Source: Symbiodinium natans (lineage: Eukaryota; Sar; Dinophyceae; Suessiales; Symbiodiniaceae). Taken from it: a stretch of 10,000 bases of DNA. Where the stretch lies: NCBI GenBank assembly GCA_905221605.1, contig CAJNDS010002134.1, forward strand, positions 296,342 through 306,341. The letters are read 5' to 3'. Positions 1 through 5,378 of the stretch are shown here, one piece after another. Every line of letters starts with the position of its first letter. Positions within the stretch are counted from its first letter, which is position 1. Made by a program: the position numbers and the translations under genes. A model generated the notes under the pieces. That model was not told where the DNA came from. It made no database searches and saw only the letters and a program-made list of their open reading frames with translations.

Positions 1-47
1 AGGGTTTAGGGTTTCGGGTTTCGGGTTTCGGGTTTCGGGTTTAGGGC
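1..47 (+). repeat. Interstitial telomeric array, GGGTTTC variant
   Basis: Perfect 7-bp periodicity with GGG at 2, 9, 16, 23, 30, 37 and 44. Four consecutive units (starting at 9, 16, 23 and 30) are GGGTTTC rather than GGGTTTA, so the variant was amplified locally. The array is cut off by the window edge. Confidence 0.97.
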
Positions 48-59
48 GCGAGGTTCAGT

Positions 60-123
60 TCACAGCTCCTCGAAGTCGGGCTCGGCAGCCATGATGAGGT
101 CCAGTGCGCGTTGGGAGTATTTC
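60..123 (-). CDS. Candidate 3'-terminal exon of an unidentified protein
   Basis: On the minus strand an open frame runs from a stop upstream of about position 150 to a TGA at 62-60 and ends in the residues ALDLIMAAEPDFEEL, an acidic, well-mixed sequence unlike the telomere-derived peptides nearby. A possible 3' splice site (pyrimidine-rich TTCCTGCAG) lies just before position 123, so the exon would be 123-60, about 20 codons. An AG followed by G is common at dinoflagellate acceptors, which fits but proves nothing. I recognise no family. The rest of the gene would lie to the right, where telomeric repeats begin at 156, so it may be a severed fragment. Alternative: a chance open frame. Confidence 0.25.
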
Positions 124-155
124 CTGCAGGAATTCAATCTTGAAGCCCATAGGGC

Positions 156-279
156 GGTTTAGGGTTTAGGGTTTAGGGTTTATTTAGGGTTCAGGGTTCA
201 GGGTTCAGGGTTCAGGGTTCAGGGTTTAGGGTTTAGGGTTTAGGGTTTAGGGTTTAGGGTTTAGTTTAGGGTTTAGGGC
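156..279 (+). repeat. Interstitial TTTAGGG array with a GGGTTCA block
   Basis: About 17 telomeric units on the G strand. Five consecutive units (starting at 187, 194, 201, 208 and 215) are GGGTTCA, flanked on both sides by canonical GGGTTTA. Two short slips (TTTATTTAGGG near 180 and TTTAGTTTAGGG near 262) break the phase. The G strand is predicted to form G-quadruplexes, as for the other G-strand arrays here. Confidence 0.97.
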
Positions 280-400
280 TTCCGAAACGTGGGGGAAGTG
301 GGGGTAACCTGTTGGGAGGGCCCTTTAAGGGGATTCTCTTCTGTTTAGAGAATTAAACGGGGTACCCTATTTTGGGAAATACCCATATAAACACAGTTCT
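278..400. repeat. Dispersed GGGTACCC element, copy A (diverged)
   Basis: The right end of the preceding array abuts CTTCCGAAA (280-288) and then a 37-bp segment (300-336) that aligns without gaps to 8164-8200 at about 29 of 37 positions, ending in the shared AGGGGATTCT. A GGGTACCC palindrome at 360-367 followed by TATTTTGGG matches the reverse complement of 8157-8172. The copy therefore contains pieces of both arms of the foldback near 8000-8200, but here the arms no longer pair well. The remainder to about 560 is unique sequence with no gene I can support. Confidence 0.5.
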
Positions 401-564
401 TCTCATCCCACTTTCTAGGATTCTTAGGGGATGGGGGCTTCAAGGGAAGTTTGTATCCCAAGGTTCCCTCATTCCCCAAAGGCTCCCTAAGCTTCCCCAT
501 TGAAGCTATTGACTGGGCACTGCCGCGGAACTTCTACCGTGCTGAGCTCATGCCGCCTAGGGAA

Positions 565-600
565 TCTAAACCCGAAACCCTACACCTTAAGCCCTAAACC
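565..600 (-). repeat. Degenerate CCCTAAA repeats
   Basis: About five C-strand telomeric units with substitutions (CCCGAAA, CCCTACA, GCCCTAAA), separated from the next array by a short unique stretch. Confidence 0.7.
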
Positions 601-631
601 TTCAGACCCGCCAGCCCTGTAGGAACGGGTT

Positions 632-650
632 AAGGGTTTAGGGTTTAGGG
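632..650 (+). repeat. Short TTTAGGG array
   Basis: Nearly three contiguous G-strand heptamers. Confidence 0.9.
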
Positions 651-745
651 CCCCCTCTTGAACGCTTTGTGAAGGCCCGAGCATGATTAAAACAAAAAAC
701 ACCCTCGATCCACAGTACGCACTACCCCTGAAAGCGGGCTTAGTA

Positions 746-858
746 ATTTCCCTCAACCCTTTTTGCTTCAGGGTTTAGGGTTTAGGGATGTTTAGGGTTA
801 TTTCCCTCAACCCTTTTTTGCTTCAGGTTTAGGGTTTAGGGTTATTTCCCTCAACCGT
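746..858 (+). repeat. Three-copy direct repeat containing telomeric units
   Basis: The phrase ATTTCCCTCAACC begins at 746, 800 and 844. In the first two copies it is followed by a T-run, GCTTCAGG and two to three TTTAGGG units; the third copy runs into degenerate CCCTCAA repeats. Spacings are 54 and 44 bp. The telomeric units were duplicated as part of the longer unit. Confidence 0.85.
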
Positions 859-880
859 AAACCCTCAACCCTCAACCCGT
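859..880 (-). repeat. CCCTCAA variant units
   Basis: Three C-strand heptamers, with CCCTCAA replacing CCCTAAA, directly after the third copy of the ATTTCCCTCAACC repeat. Confidence 0.75.
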
Positions 881-904
881 CATGCAGCCCGGCACCCTAT
901 ATCC

Positions 905-1117
905 CCCTGAATTCGCCTAAAGCCCCCAAAACCCTACCACCCTAAATTCCCCCAGTTCACCGAGAGCCCCAAAACCCTACAACCCTAATTCCCCTAACTC
1001 ACCGACAGCCCCCCAACCCCCCCCCCCCCCCCACCCGGCCCCAGTTCACCCAAAGCCCCAAGACCCTTACTTACCCTGAATTCCCCCAGTTCTTCCAAAG
1101 CCCCAAAAACCCTTACC
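905..1117. repeat. Degenerate ~42-bp tandem repeat, about five copies
   Basis: The order CCCTRAATTCCCC - AGTTCACC - RAGCCCCAAAACCCTA recurs with starts near 905, 941, 983, about 1032 and 1074. The third copy is stretched by a C16 run (1017-1032). Each unit includes one or two CCCTAA-like motifs, so it looks derived from a telomeric C strand plus other sequence. The copies have diverged substantially, so the array is old or poorly homogenised. Confidence 0.75.
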
Positions 1118-1146
1118 CTAAAGCCCTTTTTTGCATCCAGGCGTAC

Positions 1147-1195
1147 CCGAAAGCCCTAAAACCCAAACCCTAAAGCCCTAAAACTCTAAACCCCG
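1147..1195 (-). repeat. Degenerate CCCTAAA array
   Basis: About six C-strand units including 8-bp and variant forms (GCCCTAAAA, ACCCAAA, ACTCTAAA). It follows a T-rich motif at 1124-1142 that is repeated near 8373. Confidence 0.85.
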
Positions 1196-1250
1196 CTTGC
1201 AGCTCAGGCGCTCAACCCGCGACTTCACTCGCTCTATCCGAGCACTTCTC

Positions 1251-1285
1251 GACTCGAAACCTGATACTTGCAGAGTTATCGAGTC
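1251..1285. repeat. 7-bp perfect inverted repeat
   Basis: GACTCGA at 1251-1257 is the exact complement of TCGAGTC at 1279-1285, with a 21-base loop. It lies in a unique spacer (1196-1301) between a C-strand and a G-strand array. A stem this short could be chance. Confidence 0.45.
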
Positions 1286-1301
1286 TCTAGAGGGACTATA
1301 T

Positions 1302-1346
1302 GGTTTAGGGTTTGAGGATTAGGGTTTAGGATTAGGTTTAGGGTTG
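1302..1346 (+). repeat. Degenerate TTTAGGG array
   Basis: About six units with variants GGTTTGA and GGATTA, indicating loss of homogeneity. Confidence 0.9.
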
Positions 1347-1463
1347 ACTGAGAAGAACTATCATACATAGATGGCCTACCGGGTTTTTGGCAGTTTGGGT
1401 GTCAGGTCTTGCGTTTACGGTGTATTTGGGCAGCGAAGCGACAGATTTGGACTGGTGACCTGC

Positions 1464-1503
1464 AAACCCTAAACCCCAAACCCCAAAACCAAAACCCAAA
1501 ATC
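1464..1503 (-). repeat. CCCTAAA / CCCCAAA array
   Basis: About five C-strand units drifting from CCCTAAA to CCCCAAA and then to AAAACCC. The G-rich reading of this array accounts for the glycine- and phenylalanine-rich part of a 65-codon minus-strand frame at 1535-1338, which I do not call as a gene. Confidence 0.9.
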
Positions 1504-1512
1504 CTTAAGGCC

Positions 1513-1579
1513 CCAGCGCGGCGGCTGCACAGCACCTTGTCTCACGGTACGGGTGTCCGGCGCGGCGGTCACGCGCTGG
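1513..1579. other. GC-rich island closed by an 8-bp perfect stem
   Basis: CCAGCGCG (1513-1520) pairs exactly with CGCGCTGG (1572-1579) and encloses 51 bases. The island (1504-1595) sits between a C-strand array on its left and a G-strand array on its right. The 67-bp size is close to that of a tRNA, but there is no T-loop consensus or anticodon arm, so it is not called a tRNA. A structured RNA or a cruciform is possible. Confidence 0.35.
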
Positions 1580-1595
1580 TAGCCCCTGCAACATG

Positions 1596-1638
1596 TAGGG
1601 TTTAGGGTTTAGGGTATAGGGTATAGGGTTTAGGGTTT
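1596..1638 (+). repeat. TTTAGGG array with GGGTATA variants
   Basis: About six G-strand heptamers. Two adjacent units carry TATAGGG in place of TTTAGGG, another locally duplicated variant. Confidence 0.95.
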
Positions 1639-1743
1639 TGGATGCAAGGAGTGAGAAAAGCAGTGTGCTACTGGGGGTTTGGGGTGGAATCCTTGGGAAT
1701 AACTATATGAACCCTGTCATGCCCAAAAGCGGCCGACTCTCCA

Positions 1744-1790
1744 AATGCATGCTTGACCACATGCATTGTGGCTCAGGTTGCGCGAACCTG
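1744..1790. repeat. Two adjacent perfect hairpins
   Basis: AATGCATG (1744-1751) pairs with CATGCATT (1760-1767) across an 8-base loop. Six bases later CAGGTT (1774-1779) pairs with AACCTG (1785-1790) across a 5-base loop. They lie in a unique stretch (1639-1808) that holds no supportable gene. Confidence 0.6.
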
Positions 1791-1808
1791 CGAAGGTTCA
1801 GGGTTTGA

Positions 1809-1898
1809 TACCCTAAACCCAAATCCCTACACCTTTTTTAACGAGGACTCTCTCAAGTGCCTCTCTCAGACCCTAAACCCTAGACCCTAAATCCTACA
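1809..1898 (-). repeat. Two short degenerate CCCTAAA clusters
   Basis: C-strand units at 1809-1830 and 1869-1898, with variants such as CCCTAGA and CCCTAAAT, separated by 38 bp of unique sequence. Confidence 0.8.
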
Positions 1899-2355
1899 AA
1901 GCTTCCCTGGTGGGCACAAAAGGGATATTTTCCTTGCGTCCGATGTCTTTGTGAGAAGTGGCCTGCAAACTCAGGGCCAAAGGCTGCCAGCATTGAAGCA
2001 AAGCTTCGAAGCACGTCGTGGTTTCGGAGTCTAGGGTTTAGGGGTCTGTGAGGCCTACGGTCTCGGTGCCTAGATGGCAGATATCAGGACTTTGGAGCAT
2101 GATCCGTCAGTCGTATTTGCACACGAACAGGCGGTTCGCGTCATTCGTTCAAGCGCCACTCTTCTCAAAGCGTGCCCAGGAAATGCGGGCAAATCTAGTT
2201 TACAGGCCCTTTTTTGTTCTCCAAGCTCTATGGGAAATTCGAGGATGCTCATTCGGATGCAGTTTCAACTCCTGCACTCTAAACCTTACCTTACACCCCC
2301 CAAAAAGGCTTCGACAACTACACTCTCCTCCCCCCTCCTCCCCGAACCCTTATGA
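1891..2355 (+). pseudogene. Coding-like segments in one frame, broken by a telomeric unit
   Basis: A frame with no ATG runs from 1891 to a TAG at 2032-2034 and includes the residues RDIFLASDVFVRSG and RLPALKQSFEARRGF. The same frame resumes after a second TAG at an ATG (2074) and continues to 2355 with residues such as ADIRTLEHDPSVVFAHEQAV, turning proline- and serine-rich after about 2290. The first stop lies exactly in a CTAGGGTTTAGGGG telomeric scrap (2031-2044). One reading is a gene fragment into which telomeric sequence was inserted. I recognise no domain, and overlapping frames of similar length exist (106 codons at 2048 plus, 60 codons at 2252 minus). The call rests on amino-acid composition judged by eye. 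Confidence 0.18.
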
Positions 2356-2440
2356 AAGCGGTACTTGATAGTATTCCCTGGAGCATTTTATCACACAAGA
2401 AGAAAATAACATAATTCCTCAGGTGACGAACTCCCTGGAC

Positions 2441-2545
2441 CGTAAATCCAAACCCCTAAAACCCTAAACTAGCCCCTGCACCATCCGTGCAAAACTCTAG
2501 ACTCTTACACTAAACCCCAAGACCCTAAACGATTACACCCTAAGC
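2441..2545 (-). repeat. Scattered degenerate CCCTAAA units
   Basis: C-strand units at 2452-2470 and 2510-2545, some fused to a CGATTAC motif. That motif recurs as CGATTAG and CGACTAC near 3055-3070, just before the next C-strand array, hinting at a common origin of the two blocks. Confidence 0.7.
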
Positions 2546-2750
2546 GATTACCGATTCGTGCTGCACCCGTTTTCGTATCGTTGCGCGCTATTATGCGAAG
2601 GTTTTGAGGTCCGGAAAATCACAGGGGATACCCTGGGATGTCCCCCCTTATGCCGGCGATGAGGGTGGGGGGGGAGCCAAAACAAACTCCGGAATTTTCC
2701 GGAGTCCGGCTTTATATATATATATATATATATTCCTTTTTTTTTTTTTT
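2546..2750. other. Spacer ending in TA and T runs with a hairpin
   Basis: There is no supportable gene. A 9-bp inverted repeat, ACTCCGGAA / TTCCGGAGT with two bases between (2686-2705), is followed by a (TA)n microsatellite (2713-2733) and a T14 run (2737-2750). A 79-codon plus-strand frame at 2604-2843 crosses these runs and is read as low-complexity translation. Confidence 0.7.
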
Positions 2751-3070
2751 ACTATGAAAGAACCCCCGACCCAATTGTTCAAGGGAGTAGCCCGCGAGCT
2801 GCCCTCATGTGCTTTCGTGTATTGTTTCGGTTACCCGCATTGATCCGCAGCCCCCCGGGCCAAAAAAGCCTGGAAAGCTTAGACCCTCAAGCTTCAAGAT
2901 TCCCTTTCAACCCTCGACCCCTACCCGCCCTACCCCCAGCCCCCGTTTCACTTTATAGAGGTTGAGCGAAACCCCGAAATTGTTGGGCGGGGGGGGGGGG
3001 GGCTAGATACCAAAGCGAGTGCCACATCACACCCTAAACCCCCTAAGACTCCAAACGATTAGACGACTAC
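2751..3070. other. Unique spacer with C-rich stretch and G14 run
   Basis: No gene is visible. The stretch 2896-2945 is C-rich and loosely telomere-like on the C strand. A G14 run occupies 2989-3002. GTTTC (2945-2949) and GAAAC (2967-2971) could form a short stem. Two isolated CCCTAAA units lie near 3030-3045. Confidence 0.6.
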
Positions 3071-3211
3071 ACCCTCAACCCTAAACCCTAAACCCTAAAC
3101 CCTAAAACCCTAAAACCCTAAAACCCTAAAGCCGTAAAACCCTAAAACCCTAAAACCCTAAAACCCTAAAACCCTAAAACCCTAAAACCCTAAAACCCTA
3201 AAACCCTAAAC
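3071..3211 (-). repeat. CCCTAAA array switching to 8-bp CCCTAAAA units
   Basis: CCC starts at 3072, 3079, 3086, 3093 and 3100 (7-bp steps) and then at 3108, 3116, 3124, 3132 and so on to 3204 (13 consecutive 8-bp steps). One unit in the 8-bp part is altered (GCCGTAAAA). TTTTAGGG is the telomere unit of Chlamydomonas and its relatives, but here both forms coexist in one array, so it is a locally amplified variant rather than evidence of lineage. Confidence 0.97.
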
Positions 3212-3308
3212 TCCCCCATAAAAGGGCTCCGTAATCTTTAGATCTGCTCGCAACTGCTGGAAACTCGGTTCACAGCAGCGGCCGAAAGCCGTATCCCAAA
3301 GGCTCCAA
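3212..3308. other. 97-bp island between divergent arrays, with two hairpins
   Basis: CTGCTG (3254-3259) pairs with CAGCAG (3273-3278), followed at once by CGGC (3279-3282) pairing with GCCG (3288-3291). C-strand repeats lie to the left and G-strand repeats to the right. No gene is seen. Confidence 0.45.
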
Positions 3309-3361
3309 GGGTTTAGGGTTTAGGGTTTAGGGTTTAGGGTTCAGGGTTTAGGGGTTTAGGG
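3309..3361 (+). repeat. TTTAGGG array
   Basis: About seven G-strand heptamers, with one GGGTTCA and one 8-bp unit near the right end. Confidence 0.97.
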
Positions 3362-3585
3362 AATCCATCTGTTAGGTGGGGCGCCGGGTGCTGGGGCTGT
3401 ATTGGGGCTAGTCGAGCCTGAGAGAATTGGAGTGAAACAATGCCATCTTCACGGCAAAGTGCCAAGCAAAGCTGCTGGTTTGGGGTCAGGTGCCCTGACC
3501 GTCCGCTCGCGCATCTAAAATTCCAACTTCTGTCCCACTGGCCTGCAGCCCAGGCGATGAAACCGACTCCACAGTTGGGATTTAG
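3362..3585. other. Unique spacer between two G-strand arrays
   Basis: A 224-bp non-repetitive stretch of mixed composition. Short open frames exist on the plus strand (for example 3436-3510), but none has a start, a motif or a length that supports a gene. Confidence 0.6.
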
Positions 3586-3634
3586 GAGGGTTTAGGGTTT
3601 AGGGTTTAGGGTTTAGGGTTTAGGGTTTAGGGGT
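3586..3634 (+). repeat. TTTAGGG array
   Basis: Six to seven clean G-strand heptamers after a degenerate start (TTTAGGAGGG). Confidence 0.97.
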
Positions 3635-3636
3635 AG

Positions 3637-3845
3637 TGCAAGAAGCGACTAACTAGCCTCAAAATCGAGGCCGTTGACAAGCTGCCCAGCCGGTGGGTGA
3701 TCGTGCACTTGAAGACTACAGGGATATGGTCAAGCGCCCGCACTTCAATGGAGGCTTAGCAACTTGGTGAACAGGCGCGTGTGACCTTACCGGTGAGTTC
3801 GTCCGGTTGGAGCTGGACCTCATCTTCTTCAAGAATGGAGCTCTT
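3637..3845 (+). CDS. Coding-like island, possibly gene fragments; unidentified
   Basis: Two overlapping plus-strand frames read like protein. One (3637-3759) includes KIEAVDKLPSRWVIVHLK. The other (3678-3770, TGA) includes DRALEDYRDMVKRPHFNGG and, after that stop, continues in the same frame as TGEFVRLELDLIFFKNGAL up to 3845. There the foldback element begins and the frame soon closes. The second frame is the better candidate: an intron removing the region around 3768-3790 could join its halves, but I see no decisive splice sites. Telomeric repeats bound it on the left and the hairpin on the right, so it may be a relic. Alternative: chance open frames in a GC-balanced spacer. Confidence 0.2.
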
Positions 3846-3959
3846 ACCATATGTATAGTTCTCGAAATTAGGGTCCCTTTTAGGGTGCTTTTTTGAGGGT
3901 GCCGTACTATAAGGGTACCCCGAAAGGGACCCTTAAAAAAAAAGAACTACCCATATACC
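3846..3959. repeat. Foldback element (copy C of the GGGTACCC family)
   Basis: The arms pair imperfectly over about 35 bp. ATATG..TAGTTCT (left arm, ending 3862) matches the complement of 3943-3956, and AGGGTCCCTTT (3870-3880) is the exact complement of 3923-3933. A GGGTACCC palindrome at 3913-3920 lies in the inner right arm. The size (114 bp) and structure resemble a miniature inverted-repeat element, although no clear target-site duplication is visible. Confidence 0.6.
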
Positions 3960-3975
3960 ACAAGAACAACTTGTG
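3959..3975. repeat. 6-bp perfect hairpin beside the foldback
   Basis: CACAAG (3959-3964) pairs exactly with CTTGTG (3970-3975) with loop AACAA, directly abutting the right end of the foldback element. Confidence 0.5.
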
Positions 3976-4022
3976 CAGGGTATCGGTGACGACATGTCGA
4001 CTCGCCAAGCAGTATAAATAAG

Positions 4023-4141
4023 TATTAATTATTATTCTTGTTATTATTATTATTATGATTATTATAATTATTATGATTATTATTATGATAATTATGATTA
4101 TGATTATTATTATTATTATTATTATGATTATTATTATTATA
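4023..4141. repeat. ATT trinucleotide microsatellite
   Basis: About 118 bp of (TTA)n with interspersed GAT and AAT units. Its minus-strand translation gives long isoleucine or asparagine runs in the two frames that read through it. Confidence 0.97.
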
Positions 4142-4260
4142 TACATATATGTTGCGTCCTTGCGCAGTTTGACTCGATGAACCTCGTGAGACATGTACTC
4201 GGCAAAGCAAGATGCCCGCTTCCCAGTGAACCCCAGCACCCTGAACTGTCTCGTTCCCAC
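4142..4260 (-). CDS. Coding-like segment next to the microsatellite; unidentified
   Basis: The minus-strand frame that starts at ATG 4260 reads MGTRQFRVLGFTG and on to FAEYMSHEVHRVKLRKDA before it enters the ATT microsatellite and becomes polyisoleucine. The first ~38 codons have plausible protein composition, and the tail does not. If real, the microsatellite would lie in an intron or 3' region. The full 117-codon frame (4260-3907) also crosses the foldback element and is not credible as one protein. No family is recognised. Confidence 0.17.
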
Positions 4261-4290
4261 TAACCCTACAACCCTCTTGCTGCATTTTGT

Positions 4291-4423
4291 CCCTAAACCC
4301 TAAACCCTAAACCCTAAACCCTAAACCCTAAACCCTAAACCCTAAACCCTAAACCCTAAACCCTAAACCCTAAACCCTAAACCCTAAACCCTAAACCCTA
4401 AACCCTAAACCCTAAACCCTACA
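4291..4423 (-). repeat. Long perfect CCCTAAA array
   Basis: Eighteen uninterrupted perfect CCCTAAA units followed by one CCCTACA, the longest error-free telomeric run in the window. Two degenerate units precede it (4263-4275). The lack of substitutions suggests recent origin or active homogenisation compared with the degenerate arrays. Confidence 0.99.
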
Positions 4424-4515
4424 CTGCCGCCAAAGGCACAAACATCCACAGGATGGCACAGCCTCCTGCAAGGAGGAGTCGCTCTGGGAAACGCGCACAG
4501 TGGTGCCGTCCTGGA
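4424..4515. other. 92-bp GC-rich spacer with nested hairpins
   Basis: CATCC/GGATG (4443-4447, 4451-4455) and CCTCC/GGAGG (4462-4466, 4472-4476) form short stems. GGCAC (4455-4459) can pair with GTGCC (4503-4507), enclosing the second hairpin. C-strand repeats lie to the left and G-strand repeats to the right, as on a tiny linear chromosome. No gene is seen. Confidence 0.5.
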
Positions 4516-4750
4516 GGGTAGGGTTTAGGGTTTAGGGTTTAGGGTATAGGGTTTAGGGTTTAGGGTTTAGGGTTTAGGGTTTAGGGTTTAGGGTTTAGGG
4601 TTTAGGGCTTAGGGTTTAGGGTTTAGGGTTTAAGGTTTAGGGTTTAGGGTTTAGGGTTTAGGGTTTAGGGTTTAGGGTTTAGGGTTTAGGGTTTAGGGTT
4701 AGGGTTTAGGGTTTAGGGTTTAGGGCTTAGGGTTCAGGGTTTAGGGTTCA
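4516..4750 (+). repeat. Longest TTTAGGG array
   Basis: About 33 G-strand units. Variants include one GGGTATA near 4545, two GGGCTTA, one TTTAAGG, a single 6-bp TTAGGG unit near 4700 and two GGGTTCA at the right end. Variants are concentrated towards the distal end, while the central part is clean. Confidence 0.99.
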
Positions 4751-4918
4751 GCATCTCATGTCCAAGCCTTCACTAGTCAAGCAGCTTCTCAAGCGTTGGA
4801 AAAAAACCCCACCCACCCAAGAAACCCATAACATTGAGAAAATACAAAGATCATTCAATACATTTTCAGTAGGCTTATAGCTCAAAAGTCCGCCCAAAAC
4901 CTAAAATCTAACTTTTTG
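4751..4918. other. AT-rich spacer before the satellite region
   Basis: Unique, A-rich sequence on the plus strand with no open frame of note and no repeat match inside the window. Confidence 0.6.
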
Positions 4919-5125
4919 GAAGCAAACTTTCCCTCTTAAGGGGGTCGGAGTTGGAGGAAGCTCGGTTTGAGTCAAAAATCCAGAAAACGAGAGGCCACCC
5001 AGAACCCTCGATTTCAGTACTAAAAAATCGCATTTTTAATTGGGACCCGGGCCGATCCTGGGGTCCCCCCTCATTTGGGGTGTTTTTGGAAGCAAACTTT
5101 CCCTCTCAAGGGGGGGTCAGAGTTT
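4919..5125 (+). repeat. 35-bp direct repeat pair around the first 131-bp block
   Basis: The sequence beginning GGAAGCAAACTTTCCCTCT occurs at 4919-4953 and again at 5089-5125, followed in both cases by AAGGGGG(GG)TCRGAGTT. The two copies are 170 bp apart and enclose the first copy of the 131-bp block. Confidence 0.85.
4960..5090 (+). repeat. 131-bp dispersed block, copy 1
   Basis: The block runs from GCTCGG, through TCAAAAATCCAG, CCCACCCAGAACC-like sequence and GGGACCCGGGCCGATCCTGG, to TTTGGGGTGTTTTTGGA. It is about 90% identical to 6067-6196. The first 24 bp also occur alone at 5355-5378, immediately before the 53-bp satellite. Confidence 0.9.
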
Positions 5126-5245
5126 GAGGCCACGGGGGGTCTCCAAGACGATTTTGCCTTGAAAATTGAAAAACACGACCCCCCCTTGACCAAAACTAGG
5201 CTGTGAAAAGGTCGCAGGGGTGGCCCGTCATCAGAATTGAGAGTT

Positions 5246-5331
5246 AAAAACCCTGAAACACCCTGAAAAACATTGGAAAACCTTAGAAAACACGGAAAAA
5301 CTTTGAAAAACCCTGACAGAACATGAAAAAA
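5246..5331 (+). repeat. A-tracts phased at 10 bp (predicted bent DNA)
   Basis: Runs of three to five A end at 5250, 5258, 5270, 5280, 5290, 5300 and 5310, with another ending at 5331. Most repeat at exactly 10 bp with the core AAAAACCYTG. Phased A-tracts at one helical turn are the classic signature of intrinsic curvature. The 113-codon minus-strand frame across this region (5412-5071) owes its phenylalanine-rich segment to these tracts and is not called as a gene. Confidence 0.8.
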
Positions 5332-5378
5332 CTTGACATCCTGAAGCCGGTGAAGCTCGATTTTGGTCAAAAATCCAG

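Noticed and set aside
1-47. A true chromosome end at the window start
   Set aside because: At a left chromosome end the plus strand would read CCCTAAA. Here it reads GGGTTTA/C, so this is not a terminal telomere in this orientation, and the array is short and variant.
1464-1503. Telomerase RNA template
   Set aside because: C-strand pieces of one and a half repeats occur throughout, and nothing around any of them (pseudoknot, promoter, conserved boxes) singles out a template.
1513-1579. tRNA gene
   Set aside because: The size and closing stem fit loosely, but there is no T-loop consensus, D-loop or anticodon stem.
2048-2368. 106-codon plus-strand ORF
   Set aside because: It overlaps other open frames on both strands, ends in proline/serine low-complexity sequence and has no motif. 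The competing frame at 2074 has more natural composition.
3071-3211. Evidence for a Chlamydomonas-type genome from TTTTAGGG units
   Set aside because: The 8-bp unit is confined to part of one array, while 7-bp units dominate everywhere else.
3907-4260. 117-codon minus-strand ORF
   Set aside because: Most of it is polyisoleucine from the ATT microsatellite and its end lies in the foldback element. Only the first ~38 codons have normal composition, and they are listed separately with low confidence.
4025-4285. 86-codon minus-strand ORF rich in asparagine and histidine
   Set aside because: It is the same microsatellite read in another frame.
4291-4750. Ciliate-type nanochromosome
   Set aside because: The outward-facing telomeres recall it, but the insert is only 92 bp, carries no gene, and the repeat is TTTAGGG rather than the ciliate T2G4 or T4G4.
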